Source: VXMF01 sp965206775 (GTDB lineage: Bacteria; Acidobacteriota; Terriglobia; Bryobacterales; UBA6623). From it: 64,000 nt of DNA. Location: NCBI GenBank assembly GCA_965206775.1, contig CBDBKU010000003.1, positions 682,001 through 746,000 of the forward strand, given 5' to 3'. Shown one piece after another: positions 52,712 to 61,511 of the stretch. Under the pieces are notes generated by a model. It had not been told where the DNA came from, did not search any database, and saw only the letters and a program-made list of their open reading frames with translations. Position 1 is the stretch's first letter; each line of letters begins with the position of its first letter. The position numbers and the translations under genes were made by a program.

Positions 52712-53462
52712 CCTAGATCCGCGACCGGATCGAGTGATCGCAGCTCAAACGAAAGAGTCCAACTCTTCGCTCAGCATGCAATGGGTTAGATCGTGTCAAG
52801 GAAGCCAGGAACGATCTGAAGAGTCCCGGACGAATTCCGTGACTTACGGTGAGCAGAAGCGATACTCCCACCTCCTTGCACCTCACGCGGCTGGCACGAG
52901 TTTCGGCGACATCATCCGCCAGTTCTCTATGTCGCCAGAACCGGATCTCAGACACCCTGACCCTTGTCACGTGTGAATTGTCACTGCTTGCGGGAGTTCT
53001 CGAGCCGGTCGCACAGACACAGACCCTTCGACAGGGCCGTCAAGACGCGAATCAAAGGGCATCGCTTTCAAGCCCGCGGCGCCTCAGTACCTCGTGGCGA
53101 GAAGAAAGCGGTCGGAGCAGGCCAGCATTGCGGGCTGTGGCCGTTCGGGAAGCCGCCAGGCGTCAACACCTTCAAGGCCGACGCGGCCTCTGGGTCAAAC
53201 TGTCGGTTCCACAATCTCGCCGAAGTACGGGCCAAACAACGGGGCTCCATAGACGACCGGCTGCAAGAGTGTGATCACACGCGACCCGAGGGGCGGAAAC
53301 GGTAGAGACAGGAGGATCGGACGTGGAAGTAGGGCAAGAGCGTTGCATCACACCTGTGGCATTGCTATTCTGACGAAGCCTTGATCGCCAAAAGGGAAAC
53401 CTTGGCTCGACACTATCGAGCCCCCGTAAACAACCGAGGGCAATTTCACGTCCGGTGAGATT
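52712..53462. other. Intergenic region downstream of DUF1501 gene
   Basis: About 750 bp with no supported gene. Base composition shifts towards AT near the right end. A TTCACGTCCGGTGAG stretch at 53447-53461 recalls the end of group II intron ORF-flanking sequences but no intron domain is seen. Confidence 0.4.
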
Positions 53463-53912
53463 ATGGAACTAAAAAGCCAACCGATCGCAAAAGCAGAATT
53501 GCTAATTCGTAAGCCTGTCGCAGAGGTGTTCGAGGCATTCGTTGATCCTGATATCATCACGAAATTCTGGTTTGACAAGAGCACTGGTCGGCTGGAACGC
53601 GATAAGACAGTTCAATGGCACTGGGAATTGTGCAACGCTTCTGCTGAAGTTCGAGTGAAGGTGATCGACGAGAATAAGCGAATCCTTATTGAATGGGATT
53701 CTGAGAACCCTACAACTGTGGAATGGATTTTTACGCCTCGATCTGGTGATACAACATATCTTAGTGTTATCAACAAAGGCTTCATTGGTAACGGTGATGA
53801 AATCGTGCATCAGGCACTCGACTCGACGGGCGGTTTTGCGCTTGTGCTTGCGGCAGCGAAGGCGTACCTCGAACACAACATTGAGCTGAACATCGTTGCT
53901 GACCGTTTCTAG
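53463..53912 (+). CDS. SRPBCC/AHSA1-like domain protein
   Basis: The 149-aa protein has the start of an Aha1/START-like (SRPBCC) domain: ELLIRKPVAEVFEAFVDPDI, TKFWFDKSTG, VQWHWEL, and a C-terminal helix HQALDSTGGFALVLAAAKAY. These small cytoplasmic proteins hold a hydrophobic ligand in a helix-grip fold; the ligand is unknown. The gene is clearly more AT-rich than its neighbours, which suggests transfer. No strong ribosome site is visible. The insertion sequence begins 54 bp after its stop. Confidence 0.85.
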   Translation: MELKSQPIAKAELLIRKPVAEVFEAFVDPDIITKFWFDKSTGRLERDKTVQWHWELCNASAEVRVKVIDENKRILIEWDSENPTTVEWIFTPRSGDTTYLSVINKGFIGNGDEIVHQALDSTGGFALVLAAAKAYLEHNIELNIVADRF

Positions 53913-53966
53913 TGATCAGCGCTGAGACGTCGTTACTCGACGTCCGGTGCTCGCGGTGACTTGCCT

Positions 53967-53993
53967 GATACCAGACTCAGACTTCCGAACATG
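53967..53993. repeat. Left terminal inverted repeat of IS
   Basis: The left end reads GATACCAGA followed by the 18-bp core CTCAGACTTCCGAACATG. It pairs with the right end with three mismatches. Confidence 0.85.
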
Positions 53994-54077
53994 GTGAACT
54001 TGGCTGCCGATAGGCGTTTCCGGACAACGTACTGACTGACAGGCACTTGCGCGGTTTCTGCGCCGGTCAGAATGGGC

Positions 54078-54107
54078 TTGACTCACTCCGGTCGGTCAAT
54101 TTATAAT
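54078..54107 (+). promoter_or_regulatory. Sigma-70 promoter of transposase
   Basis: TTGACT (54078-54083) and a perfect TATAAT (54102-54107) are separated by 18 bp. The first in-frame ATG is at 54114, seven bases after the -10 box, so the mRNA would start at or next to the start codon (leaderless). Confidence 0.7.
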
Positions 54108-54113
54108 GTCAGT

Positions 54114-56534
54114 ATGAATGGCGAAATGCCCCGGCCGACCGGCCTTCCCGCCGCCCTCGAACTCCAGCCCCCCGAGGCCGTCCCCGTCAATCACTGCCTC
54201 AGCCTCCTGTGCGACGGCGATCGCGTCATCTATTTCGCCTTCACCGTCCCCTTCACCTCCCACCCCGCCGACGACACCCGCGCCCGCAATCGCTGCCTCG
54301 CCCAGTGCGCCCTCCACCAGCTCGCCACCCTCGCCGAACTCGCCCGCGCCTTCGGCCTCAGCACCCGCACCGTCCTGCGCGCCCGCCAGCGCCTCGAACG
54401 CGAGGGCGAAGCCGGCTTCGCCCCCCAGCACAAGTCCCGCCGGCGGCACGGCATCGAGGACCCGGAGATCCTCCAGCGCGCCGCGCAGATGCTGGCCTCC
54501 GGCACCAGCCTGCGCCAGACCGCGCGGGAGCTCGACCTGTGCTACGCCACGCTGCGCACGTATCGCTTGCAGGGTCTGCTGCCCGCCGTCGCGGCGGATC
54601 CGCCGCCAGCCTCGCCGGCCCCAGCGCCGGCCGCCGGGCCCGCGTCGCAGACGCCCGGCCAGCCCGCAGCCGGAACGCCGGTGGCGGATGCGCCGCCGGC
54701 ACCCGCCGAGCCGCTGGCGACGCCAACCGGGCTGGACCGCGAGCAGCGCAACCGGCGCGACGCGCAGGCTCCGCAAGGCCGGGCGACCCATGACACGCAG
54801 GGACGCGTCGAGGCCAGCCTGGGGCTGCTGGCCGAGCGTGAGCCGCGCTTCGAGGCCCCCGCCTCGGCCGTGGCCGGCGGCGGCGTGCTGGCGGCCCTGC
54901 CCGCGCTGCTGGCCGAGGGCTTGCTGGCGCATCGCGGCCTGCTGCGCCTGCCGCCGGGCTACTTCGGCGTGCGCTCGATCCTGCTCACGCTGGCCTTCCT
55001 GCTGCTGCTGCGCGTGCAGCGTGCCGAGCGGCTCGGCTACGAGCAGCCCGGCGAGTGGGGGCAGCTGCTGGGCCTGGACCGCTGTCCCTGCCCGCGCACG
55101 CTGCGGCGGCGCCTGCGCCAGCTGGTGGCGGACCCGGAGGCGCTGGCGGCCTGGCGCGGAGCGCTGGCGCAGGGCTGGTCCGAGCAGGATGCGGACGCGG
55201 TCGCCACGCTGTACGTGGACGGGCACGTGCAGGTCTACACGGGCCAGGGGCAGCTGCCGAAGCAGTTCGTGCCGCGGCAGAAGCTGTGCCTGCCGGGGGC
55301 GACCAGCTACTGGGTGAACGCGTTGGGCGGGGCGCCGCTGCTGTGCGTGCACAAGGCGGTGGACTCGTCGCTGGTGGCGGAGATCCGGGACGGGATCGTG
55401 CCGCGGCTGGAGGCGCTGGGGCTGCTGGGAGGGGCGGCGGATGCGCAGCGGCCGCGGCTGACGCTGGTGTTCGACCGGGAGGGCTGGAGCCCGGCCCTGT
55501 TCGCCGAGTTGCGCCGGCAGGGGATCGCGGTGATCAGCTGGCGCAAGGGCGCGCAGACGGAGCGTTGGCCGGCGCAGGAGTTCCTCCCGGCGAGCCTGCC
55601 GCTGCCGGGGCCGCTGGGGGTGATCCGGCTGGAGGGCCGCGCAGCCGAGCGGGCAGTCGAGCTGGGCCCGCACGGCAGGGTGCGCGAGATCCGCTTCTGG
55701 ATTGACCGGCGGCTGCCGCTAGCGGGTCGCCACGGCGCGCCGCGCAAGCCGCAGCCGCGGTCGGGCGAGCCGCGACCAGGGCAGCGCCAGCCGTCGGCGA
55801 TCACGACGCACCCGAGCCTGCCGCTGGAGCAGGTGGCGGGCCTGCTGCGCTCGCGCTGGACGCAGGAGAACTTCTTCAAGTACATGCGCCAGGAGTTCGG
55901 GCTCGACACCCTGGCGGACCGCACGCTGGAGGATGTCGACGCCGACGAGCGGGTGGTCAATCCGGCATGGCGCTTCCTCAACAACGCGCTGGCCCGGCGA
56001 CGGGCGCAACTCGGGACCCTGCACCGGCGCCTGGCGGAAGCCCCGCGCGGGTCGGAGCAAGCGAGCGGGCTGAAGGAGCAGGTCGCGACCGTGACCCGCT
56101 ACCTCGAGGGGCTGCAGACCGCGCGCCAGGAGGTCGACCACTACGTGCGGGCGGGTGATCTGCCCGAGGAGCAGCGCCTCAAGGCGCTGGCCGAGCCCAT
56201 GCGGGAGCTGCTCGACGCGGTGCGCATGATCGCCTATCGGGCCGAGACGCGCCTGGCGGGGGCGGTCGCGCCGGGCCTGAGCCGGCCGGAGACCGCCCGC
56301 CTGCTGGTCAAGGCGCTGTTCCGCAGCGACGCGAGCCTGCTGCCGGACCCGCGCGCCGGCACGCTGACGGTGCGCCTGATGCATCAGGCGAGCCGGGGTC
56401 AGGACGTCGCGCTGGCCCCCCTGCTGGAGGAACTCAACCAGACCCGGACGCTGTATCCGGGCACGCACCTGCGCCTGGTCTACGAGATCCTCCCGACCGA
56501 TCGCGACGCTGCGGACGGGCCTGCCGTCGGCTAG
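54114..56534 (+). CDS. IS transposase with N-terminal HTH and DDE core
   Basis: The 806-aa protein has an N-terminal helix-turn-helix (LATLAELARAFGLSTRTVLR) and a second HTH-like stretch (GTSLRQTARELDLCYATLRT). A Pro/Ala-rich linker (about 155-215) leads to an RNase H-like core. Likely catalytic residues are Asp369 (LYVDGHVQVY), Asp454 (VFDREGWSP) and Glu585 (WTQENFFKYMRQEFGLD). The layout recalls large IS4/IS1634-like transposases, but the family is not certain. Start at 54114 is preferred to an upstream frame position because of the promoter. Very high GC at the third positions creates long antisense frames that are not genes. Confidence 0.9.
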   Translation: MNGEMPRPTGLPAALELQPPEAVPVNHCLSLLCDGDRVIYFAFTVPFTSHPADDTRARNRCLAQCALHQLATLAELARAFGLSTRTVLRARQRLEREGEAGFAPQHKSRRRHGIEDPEILQRAAQMLASGTSLRQTARELDLCYATLRTYRLQGLLPAVAADPPPASPAPAPAAGPASQTPGQPAAGTPVADAPPAPAEPLATPTGLDREQRNRRDAQAPQGRATHDTQGRVEASLGLLAEREPRFEAPASAVAGGGVLAALPALLAEGLLAHRGLLRLPPGYFGVRSILLTLAFLLLLRVQRAERLGYEQPGEWGQLLGLDRCPCPRTLRRRLRQLVADPEALAAWRGALAQGWSEQDADAVATLYVDGHVQVYTGQGQLPKQFVPRQKLCLPGATSYWVNALGGAPLLCVHKAVDSSLVAEIRDGIVPRLEALGLLGGAADAQRPRLTLVFDREGWSPALFAELRRQGIAVISWRKGAQTERWPAQEFLPASLPLPGPLGVIRLEGRAAERAVELGPHGRVREIRFWIDRRLPLAGRHGAPRKPQPRSGEPRPGQRQPSAITTHPSLPLEQVAGLLRSRWTQENFFKYMRQEFGLDTLADRTLEDVDADERVVNPAWRFLNNALARRRAQLGTLHRRLAEAPRGSEQASGLKEQVATVTRYLEGLQTARQEVDHYVRAGDLPEEQRLKALAEPMRELLDAVRMIAYRAETRLAGAVAPGLSRPETARLLVKALFRSDASLLPDPRAGTLTVRLMHQASRGQDVALAPLLEELNQTRTLYPGTHLRLVYEILPTDRDAADGPAVG

Positions 56535-56535
56535 C

Positions 56536-56862
56536 TCACACGATCAAATCAGGAAAAATCGTGACAGGCGATATTGATCGCATGTTCGGAAGTCTGAGAC
56601 TGTTGTCCCCACTTTTCCAATGGCGGGAGCCCGAGACTATCAAATTCTCAAAGTGCGCAAGCCAGATCTCCCGTTCGCCAAATCCGTCGGCTCTCGCGAA
56701 CTGGAACGCAATCAGTTTGCCGTCCTCTGGAAGGCCGACGCAAAACGCCCTGTCGCCAAGGTCAACAGGAAAGTTAACTTTGGATACCGTGAGAGATTCT
56801 GAGTTTACCGTTGGCCCTGTTACCAACAACCCAACCACAACGAATGCTAACGAGGTCCGCAT
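56536..56862 (-). pseudogene. Small secreted-protein gene cut by the IS
   Basis: An ATG at 56862 with an excellent ribosome site (GGAGGTGCGGT) starts a 108-codon frame with a signal peptide (RTSLAFVVVGLLVTGPTVNS). After about 85 codons (HFENLIVSGSRHWKSG) it enters the right inverted repeat of the IS and the last residues come from the element. The original 3' end should lie left of the IS: joining codon 56608 to 53966 on the minus strand keeps the frame open for 16 codons to TGA at 53916-53918. The family is unknown. Confidence 0.65.
56581..56607. repeat. Right terminal inverted repeat of IS
   Basis: CATGTTCGGAAGTCTGAG (56581-56598) plus ACTGTTGTC. It is the inverse of the left end with three mismatches in the outer nine bases. 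Confidence 0.85.
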
Positions 56863-56957
56863 ACCGCACCTCCAAGAAAAGCTCGTTGTAGGTCTCGGCT
56901 GCCGACCGATTCGCGTGGGCGGAACAGGCACGTCAAGCGCTTCATCCCAAGAGTTCT

Positions 56958-59900
56958 CTATTGCGCCGATTTCAGATACTCCAACAAGTCGCTCATCTGG
57001 TCAACGTCAACTTGCTGCTCTAGGTCTCCGGGCATGGCTGAGAGATTGGCAGCGAAGAAATCCACGATGTCTTGACGCCGAATCACCTGTTCCTTTCCTT
57101 CTTCCTGCCGGAGCGTGATGGTGGTCGAGGTCTGTGGGCCCATGACTCCTTCAATCGTTCCACTTGTCGCGGTCTGCACGACGTAAGCCTCGTATCCCGA
57201 AGAAATAGTTTGGTCGGGCATCAGAATGTCGGCTAGGAGGACGTCACGTGGCCGGTTCTGGACCTCTTCAAGGTCGGGCCCGACCTGTTTTCCGACACCG
57301 TTGAACTTGTGACACTTTGCGCAGACGCTCTCGAAGACCTCCCGACCTCGCCCGGCGTCTCCCGGTTGGGCCAACGCTTGACCGTACTCCGCGAGAACTC
57401 TCTCTCGCTCTTCGGGTTGGTGCATGAGCAGATTGCGAGAGTTCTCGCGAACTTCCGCGTCTTCGTGCATCAGCAATGCCAGCCTTTGTTGAAATCGAAG
57501 TGTCCAAGACTGCACTCGTTCGCTTTCGATTGCTTTGACCAAGATTCGAGAACGACTTAGGTCTTGCGTCATGGCATCACCCGCTTCATTTCGCACGGAG
57601 GATGTCATCTCCCGCCACTTGTCAACCAAATACGTTCCAATTCCATTGCCTGGGATCTTCCCAATCGCGCGGACAGCGGCTGCCTGTACCTGCTCCGGTT
57701 CCTGTGGATTCACGAGATTTTTCAGCATTGACTCGTGCATGGCTGGATCTGCGAGCGCCAGAAGACCAATGGCGTCCACCCTGCGATCTGGATCGGCTTC
57801 GCGATTCTGTGCAATTGCCGCGGACTGCTCCAATGCAGCAGTGACCGATGCCTCAGCGGGGAGCGCCAAGATTTCGAGCAACGATAGCGAGGCACGGCGT
57901 ACCGGCGTCCCAGCTTCCTGCGATAGTTTCAACAGCTGAGTTTGCCCGGTCGCACCATCACTGAATTCACTGCCTCTTCCCTTGATCCCTTCGGCGAGAC
58001 CATCCAAAGTCGCTGCACGCCACCAGTTTGACTTCGAGCCTGAGGCCTTGGCCACCGTTTGTATCACTTGTTGGATCTCGCTTCGCCGGCGGCGTGCTCC
58101 AATTACCGAACTGACCTGACGAAAGAATTCCCGCCGGCCCTCCGCGTTGGAATCAGTCAGACGAGACACCGCCCTCTGGAACATTCTGGGACCGTCTTCT
58201 GAAGACGCTGTCAAGGCCGATACTTGAAACCACCGATCTTCGAGGTTGCGGGCCAATAATCTCTCTCGTGCCGCTCGAGCCGCGGAGGATTCCAAACCTC
58301 CCAACGTCAAGAGGAGTTGAAATCGTACCTGAGGATCGGGGTCATCGGACATCTCGACGAGTCTCTGCGCAAGCCTAGGAATGCTGTCGAGCCGTGACTC
58401 AGCAAGTCGCAGACCGTTCTCCCTGACTCCTGGCACCGGATCGTTGAGCGCCTCTTCGATGAACCCGACGTCGAGTTGCCGTAGGCCCTCAAGCGTCCAG
58501 AGAGCGTGAACGCGAGCCGCACCGGATTCAGTGTCTTGAAACAGCCGAGTTAGCATCTGCACGGTGCCGGGGTTGTTTCGGTCAATCAGGAGCCGCTGGG
58601 CCGTCATCCGCCACCAAACATTGGGATTCTCCAAGTTCTGGACTAACTCCTGATCCGACGCTGCACCCAACCGGACGTCCCGAGTCGGAACAGGTGGATG
58701 CGAATCCGGCACGATGCGGTAAATCCGCCCTCGCTCATTCCCCTCGTATGCCGCTTCCGACTCATACACCTCTCGGGTGGTCCACTCCGAATGCTCTATG
58801 ACGCGCCTGTAGTAATCCAGCACATACAGTGCTCCATCCGGGCCGACGTAAAAGTTGACAGGTCGGAACCAGCCGTCTGTGGATGCTAGAAAGTCTCTCT
58901 TCTCATGAAGGCGCTGTACTTGATAGGTCGCTCCGAAAGGCGACATGACATTCGCCAATACCAGGTTATGTTCGGGCTCTGCCAGAAACACCAACTCGCC
59001 TAGAGACACCGGAAAGACTCCACCCCGGTAGAGCGTAATACCGCAGGCTGAAGTGATTTGTCCGACACCCGTCAGCATTTGGTGCTCGGGCCGATGAGTG
59101 ATGGGAAAAACCTCTGTGTTTGGAGACAACAGCTGCTCAGTTGACCGCAACAGAAGGTCTGGGTTACGGTCTAAATAGCGAGCAGCTATGACCTCATGGT
59201 TACCATTGCCACCGCTGCCGATTGTGAAGTAATGGCCCCAGTCATCGAAGGTGTGGCCAAATTGTGAGTTACTTGATAGAGTTTCGAGTTGATAGGAGCT
59301 AGGGCGAAAGCGAACGCTCCGACCCTGCTGCGATACGGCAGAAATGTCAGTGCGGTCGGGGAATCGAATATCCGTCCCTCTATCTCCGAATTGCTCGGAG
59401 AAAATGTGCGTTTCAACAGGCCTTTCACCAGCTAGATAGATCCAATTATCCGGCCCATAGGTCGGGCTGCTGACAGTATGCTGGGGGTTGGAGAAAGCGA
59501 ATCCGGTCAGGACCACTCTCCGCACATCTGCTTTGTCGTCTCCATCTGTATCCTCGAAGTACCAGACGTCCGGGGCGTCGGTAACCAAAATGCCTGTCTT
59601 CCAACGCATCACGCCAGTGGGCATCGTGAGCCTGTCCGCGAACACAGTCGCGCGATCCGGACGCCCATCTCCATCCAAATCCTGAAGCAGTTTGACACGA
59701 CCCAGTTTGCGATCGACTTCAAGGGGATACGCTGAGTTCTCAACAACATAAATCCGTCCGTACTCGTCGATTTCCATGTCCACGGGATCGACGATATCGG
59801 GCTCTGCGGCAAACAGCTCGATCTGAAATCCTGTCTCTAATTGGAACGTCGCAAGGGCTTCGTCGGGACCGTACGGCGGACCAGAACTTTGACATCCACA

Positions 59901-59966
59901 CACTGCAGCCATTGGCAGGACAGCAAGCCATAGCCGCCAGATGTAGTCGCGTGGGATCCATAGCAT
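56958..59966 (-). CDS. PVC-type haem-binding dehydrogenase lipoprotein
   Basis: The 1002-aa protein starts at an ATG with GGAGGAG upstream and has a lipoprotein signal ending VCGC (Cys about 25). Residues about 35-430 form a glucose/sorbosone-dehydrogenase-like propeller (GFQIELFAAEPDIVDPVDME, LQDLDGDGRPDRATVF). Residues about 440-860 are HEAT-like helical repeats (GVRENGLRLAESRLDSIPRL). The C-terminus is a cytochrome c domain with CAKCH at 882-886 and GPDLEEVQNRPRDVLLADIL. This is the PVC-type membrane-bound dehydrogenase layout. It would sit on a periplasmic membrane face. The gene is 17 bp after the TPR gene. Confidence 0.92.
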   Translation of the reverse strand: MLWIPRDYIWRLWLAVLPMAAVCGCQSSGPPYGPDEALATFQLETGFQIELFAAEPDIVDPVDMEIDEYGRIYVVENSAYPLEVDRKLGRVKLLQDLDGDGRPDRATVFADRLTMPTGVMRWKTGILVTDAPDVWYFEDTDGDDKADVRRVVLTGFAFSNPQHTVSSPTYGPDNWIYLAGERPVETHIFSEQFGDRGTDIRFPDRTDISAVSQQGRSVRFRPSSYQLETLSSNSQFGHTFDDWGHYFTIGSGGNGNHEVIAARYLDRNPDLLLRSTEQLLSPNTEVFPITHRPEHQMLTGVGQITSACGITLYRGGVFPVSLGELVFLAEPEHNLVLANVMSPFGATYQVQRLHEKRDFLASTDGWFRPVNFYVGPDGALYVLDYYRRVIEHSEWTTREVYESEAAYEGNERGRIYRIVPDSHPPVPTRDVRLGAASDQELVQNLENPNVWWRMTAQRLLIDRNNPGTVQMLTRLFQDTESGAARVHALWTLEGLRQLDVGFIEEALNDPVPGVRENGLRLAESRLDSIPRLAQRLVEMSDDPDPQVRFQLLLTLGGLESSAARAARERLLARNLEDRWFQVSALTASSEDGPRMFQRAVSRLTDSNAEGRREFFRQVSSVIGARRRRSEIQQVIQTVAKASGSKSNWWRAATLDGLAEGIKGRGSEFSDGATGQTQLLKLSQEAGTPVRRASLSLLEILALPAEASVTAALEQSAAIAQNREADPDRRVDAIGLLALADPAMHESMLKNLVNPQEPEQVQAAAVRAIGKIPGNGIGTYLVDKWREMTSSVRNEAGDAMTQDLSRSRILVKAIESERVQSWTLRFQQRLALLMHEDAEVRENSRNLLMHQPEERERVLAEYGQALAQPGDAGRGREVFESVCAKCHKFNGVGKQVGPDLEEVQNRPRDVLLADILMPDQTISSGYEAYVVQTATSGTIEGVMGPQTSTTITLRQEEGKEQVIRRQDIVDFFAANLSAMPGDLEQQVDVDQMSDLLEYLKSAQ

Positions 59967-59983
59967 GGTTTGCTCTCCTCCGG

Positions 59984-60481
59984 TCACTGCTTCGTCGCGC
60001 TCGAAGCCTTAGAGCCGTTCGGAGCAGGTGCGACCAGATCCCTGGTCTGTTTGTCCCGCTCACGAAACAAGCTCGAATGACACGCTTCCTTGTCTGCTTG
60101 CGCGAGCCGCGCGTAAGTCAGCCCTAGCTGGTAGTGCACGTCTGGGTGCTTGGGCATATAGCCAACTGCATTGAGTAGCCGGGGGAGAGCCTCAAAATTG
60201 CCAACGGCTTGTTCCAACGCCCGTCGCCGGGCTGCGGCAAGCCCAAGAATCATGCGGGCATGTCCTGGGTCCGCATGTTGAAGCAGGGCTCGATTGGCCA
60301 ACGTAGCGGCCCCCTCTTGATCTCCTGTGCGGAAGGCTTGATCGGCCTGCTGCACGAGATCGACCTGAGGCGCAGGTGCGGCCGCCAGAGGATGCGCAAC
60401 GACCGCCTGCCCGGTCTGCGGGACGTCACCGAGCAGCACCGACAAGACAAGTAAGGCAAGGCAGTGAAGAATCTGTTTCAT
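59984..60481 (-). CDS. Small exported TPR-like protein
   Basis: The 165-aa protein has a signal peptide (KQILHCLALLVLSVLLGDV) and two TPR-like helical pairs (ADQAFRTGDQEGAATLANRA, HPDVHYQLGLTYARLAQADK). It precedes the PVC-type dehydrogenase gene by 17 bp and is probably co-transcribed with it, possibly as an accessory subunit. The C-terminal tail is low in complexity (APAPNGSKASSATKQ). Confidence 0.8.
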   Translation of the reverse strand: MKQILHCLALLVLSVLLGDVPQTGQAVVAHPLAAAPAPQVDLVQQADQAFRTGDQEGAATLANRALLQHADPGHARMILGLAAARRRALEQAVGNFEALPRLLNAVGYMPKHPDVHYQLGLTYARLAQADKEACHSSLFRERDKQTRDLVAPAPNGSKASSATKQ

Positions 60482-60643
60482 CGCAAGCCAGACCGCACCT
60501 GAATCCTTGCCGATCGCAAACGCGGTTCACGATGGTGCGATCCGGCAGACGAGACGAGTGTCATCAACTGAGTCGGGGCTCGCCCAGAACCTGACCGGAT
60601 TGTCGCAGAGCATCTGGCGATGTCGCTACAGGACCGACAGCTC

Positions 60644-61078
60644 TCAGTCCATCTGCCGCTCTTGGCCGACCGCATGCAACACAACAGTTCGCCGATGCGG
60701 ACGGCTGCGATGCTCAAAGAGATAGATACCCTGCCAAGTTCCGAGCGCGGGCCGCCGGTCGACCACAGGTACGGCCAAGTGCGTCTGTGTAAGAACCGCA
60801 CGGATATGCGCGGGCATGTCATCCGGCCCTTCCGAAGTGTGTCGATAGAGGCGGTCGTCCTCGGGAACCAGCCTGGCGAAGAATCGCTCGAGATCATGCA
60901 AGACGTCGGGGTCAGCATTCTCTTGAATCGTCAGAGACGCTGAGGTATGGCAGACATAGACGGTCAGCATGCCGGTCTCGATTAGAAGGCCGCTCACCCA
61001 GTCGAGAATCGGGCTGGTTATATCGAACAGACCCTTGCCTGAAGTATCGACATGCAGGTGTTGAACGAACTGTTTCAT
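60644..61078 (-). CDS. yjbQ: YjbQ family (UPF0047) protein
   Basis: The 144-aa protein is full length for YjbQ and shows the signature VYVCHTSASLTIQENADPDV, then EGPDDMPAHIRAVL and ALGTWQGIYLFEHR. Family members have weak thiamine-phosphate synthase activity and are called secondary thiamine-phosphate synthases. The ATG at 61078 was preferred to a GTG three codons earlier. It seems to be a single gene. Confidence 0.95.
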   Translation of the reverse strand: MKQFVQHLHVDTSGKGLFDITSPILDWVSGLLIETGMLTVYVCHTSASLTIQENADPDVLHDLERFFARLVPEDDRLYRHTSEGPDDMPAHIRAVLTQTHLAVPVVDRRPALGTWQGIYLFEHRSRPHRRTVVLHAVGQERQMD

Positions 61079-61511
61079 CTCATGCACTGCCCAAGTGTCT
61101 CGCTAACTGCGAGGGGAATCCAGCGCAAGGTAAGGATAGAGGCGGATCGACTCGCAAGGACCACCCGCCTGATCGGCTAGCACGCGGATGACTGCTGAGT
61201 TCGAGTGCGCATCCGGGTGGTCCAGCCGCAAACACTCGCAGCGCACAAGCTGGCAATCGGGATCAACCCTCCAAGGAGCTCAATTCATGCGCCAAGGGAC
61301 TCGCTGTGCGAAAGACTGCCCACATGCTGATCGCGACATTTTGCTTAGAGAACGGGCATAGCCTGCTTCATTCGAATGAGACTCTAAACCGGCAGGGCGG
61401 CCCGCAGGCTTGGAGCTGGAGATCGAGTCGGACGTCTGCAACAGCCATGCGAATTGCAATGCACGTCGAACCGGTGCGAAATGCAAGACGACAATCGCGC
61501 TTTGCAAGCGT
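61079..61511. other. Intergenic region between YjbQ and DUF2293 genes
   Basis: About 430 bp with no supported gene or repeat. It must hold the yjbQ promoter. Confidence 0.4.

Larger units (their letters stand above)
53967..56607 (+). mobile_element. Insertion sequence, about 2.64 kb, single DDE transposase
   Basis: The element is bounded by imperfect terminal inverted repeats of about 27 bp (24 matches), with an 18-bp perfect core CTCAGACTTCCGAACATG at 53976-53993 and its complement at 56581-56598. It carries one transposase gene and its own promoter. The interior is far more GC-rich than both flanks. No clear target-site duplication is seen next to the ends as drawn, so the exact outer ends could shift by a few bases. 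The IS family cannot be fixed by eye. Confidence 0.85.

Noticed and set aside
53380..53462. Sequence resembling the flank of a group II intron (TTCACGTCCGGTGAG)
   Set aside because: No domain V hairpin, reverse transcriptase or other intron parts are found within the gap.
54096..55673. 525-codon open frame antisense to the transposase
   Set aside because: It mirrors a very GC-rich coding region, has low-complexity Arg/Gln/Gly composition and no family resemblance. The plus-strand transposase explains the sequence.
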